The notes below the pieces were generated by a model. It saw only the letters and a program-made list of their open reading frames with translations, was not told where the DNA came from and made no database searches. DNA of 64,000 nt, taken from assembly GCF_902168175.1 (NCBI RefSeq), contig NZ_CABHOU010000072.1, positions 62,001-126,000 on the forward strand, written 5' to 3'. Shown here in pieces: positions 59,404 to 64,000 of the stretch (within the stretch, counting starts at the first letter, position 1; each line of letters begins with the position of its first letter). The position numbers and the translations under genes are program-made. The DNA comes from an uncultured Chitinophaga sp. Lineage in GTDB: Bacteria; Bacteroidota; Bacteroidia; Chitinophagales; Chitinophagaceae.

Positions 59404-60624
59404 TTAAGCTGGAATCGCTGCTTTAAAGATAAGGCTTGATGCAGAAGCCGTTATACTATAGGATTCACCGAAACTTACGAACGCGCACTGGCCTTTAGCC
59501 AACGCCAGTGTATCAGAACCCTTTACAGTGGCTGCTCCGTTCATAATGATCAGTATTTCCGGCGCTTGGCTAACGTGCTTATAAGTTTCGCCAGCGGCCA
59601 GTAGAATACGGCTCACCTGGAAATCCGGGGCGGGCGAGGGGTAAATAACCTCTGCCTTATCGGCTGCGGGTACACCATTGATGATTTTGGGATGTACCGC
59701 TTCAAAACGCGTGTGTTTCAACAGTTCGGGTACATCTATGTGTTTAGGTGTCAGGCCGCCACGCAATACATTATCCGAGTTTGCCATCAGTTCCACGTTT
59801 TGTCCTTCGAGGTAAGCGTGGGGAATACCGGCGTCCTGGAAAACGGCATCGCCTTCCTGTGTTTGTACTATATTAAAGAAGTAGATAGAGAAAATGCCGC
59901 GGTCGAGGCGATCGAAGCCGGCAGGATCATTGGCCACAGCGCGGCCCGTCCAGAAGGCGGGATCTGATTTGGCAAGGGTGCCTGCATTGTAACCTTCCAG
60001 TGCTTTTTCAGCCAGTGGACGTAACATGGCGTTCACTTCGTCCTGCGGTAATTCCATCACCTTTTTATAAAGACCGAAATAACCTTCTTTTTCGAAGATG
60101 GGGCCAAGTGACGAGAAGGCAGGTATGTTTGTCAACACCGCTTTCAGTTTATCTTCCGGTAAAAAGCCATGCAGCAGCCAGAACTCACCCAGCGCCACCA
60201 TGATTTCCGGCTTGTGATTAGCGTCTTTATAATTGCGGTTAGCGGCATTTAAAGGAATACCCGCTTCGTTCTCACGCGCAAAACCTTTTTCCGCTTCCAC
60301 TTTTGTTGGGTGTACCTGGATAGACAACATATCTTTTACATCCAGTATTTTAAACAGGTAAGGCAGTTCGCCAAAACGCGCCTGCGCCTTTTCCCCTAAT
60401 ACCGAAGCCGGATCAGCAGCCACGAGTTTGTCGAGCGTTACATCGCCTTCGCCGGTAACAATAGCAGAGGGGGCACTAACGTGTGCGCCCATCCAGTATT
60501 CCGCGCTGGGCTGCCCGTTAGGCGTAATGTTCAGTAATTGAGGGATATAGTCGTATCCGCCCCAGGCATAATTTTGTACCTTTCCTTTTAATAAAAACAG
60601 CTTTTTGTTATTCACGCCTGTCAA
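59404..60624 (-). CDS. manA: mannose-6-phosphate isomerase, class I
   Basis: A 406-residue zinc enzyme interconverting mannose-6-phosphate and fructose-6-phosphate. Motifs: KVQNYAWGGYDYIPQLLNI, zinc-binding LSIQVHPTKVEAEKGFARE with Gln/His, a Glu in ANHKPEIMVAL, and the second His region in DAGIPHAYLEGQNVELMANS. The start is either TTG at 60624 (used here) or GTG at 60615; no ATG precedes the conserved KLFLLKGKVQ. It supplies mannose derivatives for glycoconjugates. Divergent from yraN with only 41 bases between. Confidence 0.93.
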   Translation of the reverse strand: MTGVNNKKLFLLKGKVQNYAWGGYDYIPQLLNITPNGQPSAEYWMGAHVSAPSAIVTGEGDVTLDKLVAADPASVLGEKAQARFGELPYLFKILDVKDMLSIQVHPTKVEAEKGFARENEAGIPLNAANRNYKDANHKPEIMVALGEFWLLHGFLPEDKLKAVLTNIPAFSSLGPIFEKEGYFGLYKKVMELPQDEVNAMLRPLAEKALEGYNAGTLAKSDPAFWTGRAVANDPAGFDRLDRGIFSIYFFNIVQTQEGDAVFQDAGIPHAYLEGQNVELMANSDNVLRGGLTPKHIDVPELLKHTRFEAVHPKIINGVPAADKAEVIYPSPAPDFQVSRILLAAGETYKHVSQAPEILIIMNGAATVKGSDTLALAKGQCAFVSFGESYSITASASSLIFKAAIPA

Positions 60625-60665
60625 ATTTTTCCGGGTTATTAAGGCTGTAAAAATAGAAAAATAGC

Positions 60666-61025
60666 ATGGGTTCTCATCATGAACTTGGTAAAAAAGGCGA
60701 ACAGATAGCAGCTGAGTTCCTGCGCGGGCAGGGCCACATCGTGTTGCATATGAACTGGCGTTATGGAAAAAAGGAGATAGATATAATCTCCCGGGAGCAC
60801 AACATTATCATCTTTACCGAAGTTAAAACACGTAGCAGCAGTGCCTTCGGCTGGCCGGAAGAGGCAGTGCATGCGAAGAAGCAGGCATTATTGGAAGATG
60901 CAGCATCTTATTACCTGGAGCAGGTTTCGCCGGAAATGCAAGATATTCGCTTCGATATCATAGCTATAAATTTTCATATATCAGGGCAGTATGAACTGAA
61001 ACACCTCAAAGACGTATTTTCTTGA
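60666..61025 (+). CDS. YraN/UPF0102 family endonuclease-like protein
   Basis: A 119-residue protein with the YraN signature GKKGEQIAAEFLRGQGHIVL, NWRYGKKEIDIISRE and FTEVKTRSSSAFG. The E-x(n)-ID-x(n)-EVK residues form a PD-(D/E)xK-type active-site pattern, and the fold resembles Holliday-junction resolvases. Biological role not settled. A standalone gene followed by a spacer. Confidence 0.92.
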   Translation: MGSHHELGKKGEQIAAEFLRGQGHIVLHMNWRYGKKEIDIISREHNIIIFTEVKTRSSSAFGWPEEAVHAKKQALLEDAASYYLEQVSPEMQDIRFDIIAINFHISGQYELKHLKDVFS

Positions 61026-61124
61026 TGGGGCTGTTATAATTTGATTTACAATCTTTTAACACTCCTTAACATCCGTTTAACAAGGAATGCCATGTGAAAA
61101 AATTGTAATTATAAAATACCGCCA

Positions 61125-61132
61125 TACATTTG
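61125..61132 (+). promoter_or_regulatory. Bacteroidota -7 promoter box for the 113-residue gene
   Basis: TACATTTG, 78 bases upstream of the ATG at 61211, giving a ~70-base leader that contains the hairpin at 61160-61210. Confidence 0.5.
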
Positions 61133-61159
61133 TGCTGTTATCGTTAATCAATCCTCTGC

Positions 61160-61210
61160 AAGAACCTTCGAACTGATCGAATTCAGTATCATAACCCAAA
61201 AAAGGTTCTT
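61160..61210 (+). promoter_or_regulatory. leader hairpin whose 3' arm abuts the start codon
   Basis: AAGAACCTT (61160-61168) pairs perfectly with AAGGTTCTT (61202-61210), which ends directly before the ATG. An inner ACTGA/TCAGT pair lies in the loop. Folding would cover the ribosome-binding region, suggesting translational control. Confidence 0.4.
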
Positions 61211-61552
61211 ATGACAATCTGGAATATATTCATCATCGCAATGCACGCCATAGGTGCTTCTGAAACTTTACCTGTTGGTGAAGGAGTAGTACCGGAGGTT
61301 ATCGCAGTGCAGCAACTGGAAGCACCGAAAGGCGCTATCAGGTTGCAGTTGAGGAATATTGATCGGCAGGAAGGTTTAGCACAGGTAACAGTTTTCGATG
61401 AGTCGTATACACCACTGAGAATGATACCCGTGGCGCTTGATGGACAGGAAAGTTTGCACACGATCGTATTGCAGACCCTTGATAAAAAGACCGCGTGTTA
61501 TTTCCAGGTAACTTCAGGAAACCAAACGTCAGCAATAACTGAAATTAAATAG
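61211..61552 (+). CDS. hypothetical protein, possibly surface or periplasmic
   Basis: A 113-residue protein with a weakly hydrophobic N-terminus (IWNIFIIAMHAIGASETL) that could be a signal peptide cleaved near Ala-Ser. The rest is beta-rich (IRLQLRNIDRQEGLAQVTVF, FQVTSGNQTSAITEIK) and may be a single immunoglobulin-like domain. No family recognised. Its leader contains a hairpin ending at the start codon. Confidence 0.6.
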   Translation: MTIWNIFIIAMHAIGASETLPVGEGVVPEVIAVQQLEAPKGAIRLQLRNIDRQEGLAQVTVFDESYTPLRMIPVALDGQESLHTIVLQTLDKKTACYFQVTSGNQTSAITEIK

Positions 61553-61793
61553 AATACACTTACGCTGCGTTAGAATTTACGTTAATACAGTACAACGCCC
61601 CAGAGGCCGCATGTACGGAGCTTTCGAGAGTCATTTTACGTTTTTGTTGGAATTTAGCCGTTTAGATTGTTTAACTATTTATTCATCAATTGGATTGATG
61701 CGGGCTTTTTTTTCTCGCATTAATCACCGGCCGGGTTTTAAAAAGATAAAATCGAATAACCGTCGGGCCGTGACCCCTTTAAAAATTAAATTT

Positions 61794-61919
61794 ATGAACA
61801 CATTTGTTACTTATTTTTTCTTGATTGTTGGTGCTATTTGGATATACAGATTGTTGTCCTATTTCTACGGAAACGACACAACGAAGACGTCTAAAAGTTA
61901 TAAAGTAAAGCGTTACTAA
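61794..61919 (+). CDS. 41-residue membrane protein
   Basis: MNTFVTYFFLIVGAIWIYRL begins a single membrane segment; the tail is basic (TSKSYKVKRY). The ATG at 61794 is favoured because the 61 codons of open frame upstream (from 61611) have no gene-like composition. A single-helix protein with a positive tail is typical of small inner-membrane regulators. Function unknown. Confidence 0.45.
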   Translation: MNTFVTYFFLIVGAIWIYRLLSYFYGNDTTKTSKSYKVKRY

Positions 61920-62108
61920 TACTTTTTTAACGAACGCCACAGTAGTGCTGAAAGCTTCTCCCGGTAAGCGTATCGGGCTAGGTTGACTCACCAGCAAAGG
62001 CCTGTCTTTTCATTTTTGGTATATAGTTTGAATCGTTGTAGTAAGAACCGAAAGTTCACCGTCTAAGCAGTAGTGTGAATTTTCCACTAGGTCAAAGTAT
62101 TATTTATA

Positions 62109-62160
62109 TTCATGTAACGCTGGTGTATGGCCGGCACGCTTATACGCCAGCGTTCATGAA
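62109..62160 (+). other. long imperfect hairpin, possible small RNA element
   Basis: TTCATG and AACGCTGGTGTAT pair with ATACGCCAGCGTT and CATGAA, giving about 19-20 bp with one bulged T and one G-T pair around a 12-13 base loop. No T run follows immediately; a terminator lies 78 bases downstream. Confidence 0.5.
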
Positions 62161-62237
62161 AATCATGTGAATGTTTTTTTCTTCTGCATCCTCCCCAAAA
62201 GATTTTTTAAATACAAGGCTATATATTTAGAAAGATG

Positions 62238-62269
62238 ATCCGGCAATCGTGAGATTGCCGGATTTTTTT
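62238..62269 (+). terminator. strong terminator with no annotated gene directly upstream
   Basis: The stem ATCCGGCAATC/GATTGCCGGAT with a GTGA tetraloop is followed by seven T residues. The nearest upstream plus-strand gene ends 318 bases away at 61919. Confidence 0.9.
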
Positions 62270-62330
62270 ATGGAACATCATTGCCGTTAAAGTGACAGAG
62301 TGGGGCTTGCCCAATAAAGAAAAAGCCGCC

Positions 62331-62356
62331 GAAGGGAGTGACACAACGGCGGCTGA
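62331..62356 (-). repeat. dispersed 23-bp-core intergenic repeat, copy D
   Basis: Minus strand carries the core of copies A-C. Here the flanks form a perfect 8-bp pair AGCCGCCG/CGGCGGCT (62324-62354) around the core, giving a hairpin just after the purB stop. Confidence 0.85.
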
Positions 62357-62375
62357 TTGATGTTATGAAGCTGGT

Positions 62376-63713
62376 TTAAAAAATACCAGTATAGTTATAT
62401 GGAGTAATGGCCTTCAGCTCTTTCTTTAACGCTGCGCTGATCTTAAGTCCGTCGATGAATTTGGCGATGAGCTTTTGATCGATCGCTTCGCCGCCGCGGG
62501 TCAGTTCCTTCAGTGCTTCGTATGGAGAAGGATAGTTTTCGCGACGCAGTACGGTTTGAATAGCTTCCGCTACCACCGCCCAGTTAGCGTCCAGGTCGGC
62601 CTTCAGTTTAGCTTCGTTCAATATCAGTTTGCCCAAACCTTTTTCCAACGATTTAAACGCCAGTACGGTATGCCCGAAAGGCACGCCAATATTGCGTAAC
62701 ACGGTAGAATCGGTAAGGTCGCGCTGCAAACGTGAAATAGGTAATTTCGCGCTCAGGTGTTCGAATATCGCGTTGGCCATACCGAAGTTTCCTTCTGCAT
62801 TTTCGAAATCGATGGGGTTTACTTTATGCGGCATAGCCGATGAACCCACTTCGTTTTTCTTGATCTTCTGCTTAAAGTAATCCATCGAAATGTACGTCCA
62901 CACATCGCGTGCAAAGTCGATCAGAATATTGTTGATGCGTTTTAACGTATCAAATTGTGCAGCGATATTGTCGTAGTGTTCGATTTGCGTGGTTACCTGC
63001 ATACGTTGCAGTCCCAGTGTTTCGTTCACGAACTTATTGCTGAATTTTTCCCAGTTAATTTTTGGGAAAGCAATGTGATGCGCGTTAAAGTTCCCGGTAG
63101 CACCGCCAAATTTAGCAGCAAAAGGAATTTCACCCAGTAGTTTCACCTGGCCTTCCAATCTTTCCACGAACACCTGGATTTCTTTACCCAGTTTTGTGGG
63201 AGAGGCGGGTTGACCGTGTGTACGGGCCAGCATGGGAATGTTTTTCCAGTCGCCGGCTATCTTTTTAAGATGCAGGATCAGATTAGACAAAGCAGGCAGG
63301 TATACGTGCTCCACCGCCTCTTTCCAGAGCAGGGGAGTAGCGGTATTATTCACGTCCTGCGAAGTAAGGCCAAAGTGTACCCACTCCAGTTTGTCTTCGA
63401 GGCCGAGGTTTTTGAACTCATTTTTCAGGAAATACTCCACCGCTTTCACGTCGTGGTTAGTAATTTTCTCTGTATCCTTAATGAGTTGGGCGTTTTCTAC
63501 CGTAAACGACTGGTAAATATTACGCAAAGCGGTAGCTTTTCCTTTCGGGAGCGTAAACAATTTCTGGCCGGCCAGGGCAATGAAGTATTCCACTTCCACC
63601 AGTACACGGTACCGGATCAGTGCAAATTCAGAAAAATAAGGGGCCAGTTCTTCCAATTGTCCCCTGTAACGCCCGTCTATAGGGGAAATAGCTGTTAAGG
63701 CTTGTAATTGCAT
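62376..63713 (-). CDS. purB: adenylosuccinate lyase
   Basis: A 445-residue fumarase/aspartase-superfamily enzyme acting twice in purine synthesis (SAICAR to AICAR, and adenylosuccinate to AMP). Motifs: LTAISPIDGRYRGQLEELAP, TSQDVNNTATPL, MLARTHGQPASPTKLGKEIQ and the family signature GSSAMPHKVNPIDFENAEGN. Length fits the E. coli-like type. The ATG at 63713 gives MQLQALTAI; an upstream start would add 13 residues. A -7 box (minus 63757-63764) lies 43 bases upstream, divergent from mqnA. Confidence 0.96.
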   Translation of the reverse strand: MQLQALTAISPIDGRYRGQLEELAPYFSEFALIRYRVLVEVEYFIALAGQKLFTLPKGKATALRNIYQSFTVENAQLIKDTEKITNHDVKAVEYFLKNEFKNLGLEDKLEWVHFGLTSQDVNNTATPLLWKEAVEHVYLPALSNLILHLKKIAGDWKNIPMLARTHGQPASPTKLGKEIQVFVERLEGQVKLLGEIPFAAKFGGATGNFNAHHIAFPKINWEKFSNKFVNETLGLQRMQVTTQIEHYDNIAAQFDTLKRINNILIDFARDVWTYISMDYFKQKIKKNEVGSSAMPHKVNPIDFENAEGNFGMANAIFEHLSAKLPISRLQRDLTDSTVLRNIGVPFGHTVLAFKSLEKGLGKLILNEAKLKADLDANWAVVAEAIQTVLRRENYPSPYEALKELTRGGEAIDQKLIAKFIDGLKISAALKKELKAITPYNYTGIF

Positions 63714-63756
63714 AATAGATTTATTCCGGTTTGGTCCGATGCCCGTTTTCAATAAA

Positions 63757-63764
63757 CAAAGGTA
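63757..63764 (-). promoter_or_regulatory. Bacteroidota -7 promoter box for purB
   Basis: Minus strand reads TACCTTTG, 43 bases upstream of the purB ATG. It overlaps the -33 region of the divergent mqnA promoter. Confidence 0.6.
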
Positions 63765-63791
63765 TTTGAAAGCCGGGAACGGTAATTTAGT

Positions 63792-63800
63792 TATTTTTGC
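63792..63800 (+). promoter_or_regulatory. Bacteroidota promoter for mqnA
   Basis: TATTTTTGC, with TTTG at 63765-63768 about 23 bases upstream as a possible -33 element. 19 bases upstream of the TTG start. Confidence 0.6.
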
Positions 63801-63819
63801 GGCCTCAAAATTACAGAAA

Positions 63820-64000
63820 TTGGAACGGAAAGTAAAAGTTGCGGCAGTAAGTTATCTGAATACGAAGCCATTATTATTTGGCTTCAGGGATCATGAAGTG
63901 ATGAAATCGACGGAGTTGACGCTCGACTATCCGGCTAAGATTGCCCGCCAGCTTATAGATGGTGAGGTTGATATGGCTTTGGTACCCGTGGCAATTATTC
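63820..64000 (+). CDS. mqnA: chorismate dehydratase (MqnA), N-terminal part
   Basis: The gene runs off the right edge; 60 residues are seen. KVAAVSYLNTKPLLFGF and AKIARQLIDGEVDMALVPVA are the N-terminal signatures of MqnA, which dehydrates chorismate to 3-enolpyruvylbenzoate in the futalosine route to menaquinone. The start is probably the TTG at 63820 (LERKVKVAAV); no ATG precedes the conserved region. Promoter at 63792. Confidence 0.85.
   Translation, partial: MERKVKVAAVSYLNTKPLLFGFRDHEVMKSTELTLDYPAKIARQLIDGEVDMALVPVAII

Larger units (their letters stand above)
61920..62375. other. spacer with a long hairpin and an orphan terminator
   Basis: Contains a ~20-bp stem hairpin (62109-62160), a strong terminator (62238-62269) and repeat copy D (62331-62356). 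A 19-codon frame at 62171 is the only start-containing frame between them and looks like chance. Confidence 0.6.

Noticed and set aside
61611-61793. N-terminal 61 codons of the frame containing the 41-residue membrane protein
   Set aside because: Composition not gene-like, and the downstream ATG directly starts a clean membrane segment.
1-64000. tRNA, rRNA, tmRNA, RNase P RNA, insertion sequence or prophage
   Set aside because: Looked for their hallmark sequences, transposase and phage genes by reading; none seen. A covariance-model scan would be decisive.

Overview
The window reads as an ordinary chromosomal stretch from a Bacteroidota genome, most likely a Chitinophaga-like member of the Chitinophagaceae. 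Support for this: a TonB-dependent receptor with an STN domain next to a DUF4249 lipoprotein, a PUR-type DUF3276 protein, SPII lipoproteins, the menaquinone futalosine-pathway gene mqnA, very weak Shine-Dalgarno signals, and about twenty copies of the Bacteroidota-type -7 promoter box TAnnTTTG(C) placed sensibly upstream of genes. I saw no rRNA, tRNA, CRISPR array, insertion sequence or prophage. The genus is inference.

Layout. 1-321: C-terminal end of a GT1 glycosyltransferase. 530-7562: tight four-gene envelope operon (secreted protein, TonB receptor, DUF4249 lipoprotein, MG2-type protein). 7745-14424: small genes (M24 peptidase-like, ankyrin, SRPBCC, lipoprotein, SlyD-like FKBP, TPR, outer-membrane barrel, M50-like/TPR fusion). 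14597-21881: DnaQ/GIY-YIG nuclease convergent with a 1771-residue helicase carrying a kinase-like N-terminus, DUF4011, a nuclease-like domain with altered catalytic positions and a WGR-like C-terminus, followed by unusual repeat DNA. 21882-25868: ABC exporter, membrane protein and a patatin interrupted by membrane segments. 26009-30198: UbiA, DprE2-like SDR, HAD phosphatase and a divergent GT-C enzyme, which resemble polyprenyl-phosphate-pentose synthesis and use. 30299-37151: erythromycin-esterase-like protein, AraC regulator, SDR, CGNR regulator with EamA exporter, endonuclease V, MgtC, two tiny lipoproteins.

37384-64000 is mostly housekeeping: purC, MdlB-like ABC exporter, DUF3276 protein, pgi, prfB with a programmed +1 frameshift, pruA, peroxiredoxin, pyrR-pyrB, a DPP IV-type peptidase, rocD with acyl-CoA-binding protein, lepA, a Dph6-like PP-loop enzyme, manA, yraN, purB and the start of mqnA. 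pruA and rocD both feed glutamate semialdehyde metabolism; purB and purC are both purine genes; pyrR and pyrB are pyrimidine genes.

What is not explained by genes is mainly in the spacers: a 23-bp sequence repeated identically four times (plus one degenerate copy), mostly at gene 3' ends; three unrelated arrays that all have an 11-bp period, one present as two inverted arrays; a GGTGTATACACC palindrome in three copies; and several hairpin or promoter-terminator arrangements that could be small RNAs. The helicase fusion and these repeat families are the best candidates for something undescribed.
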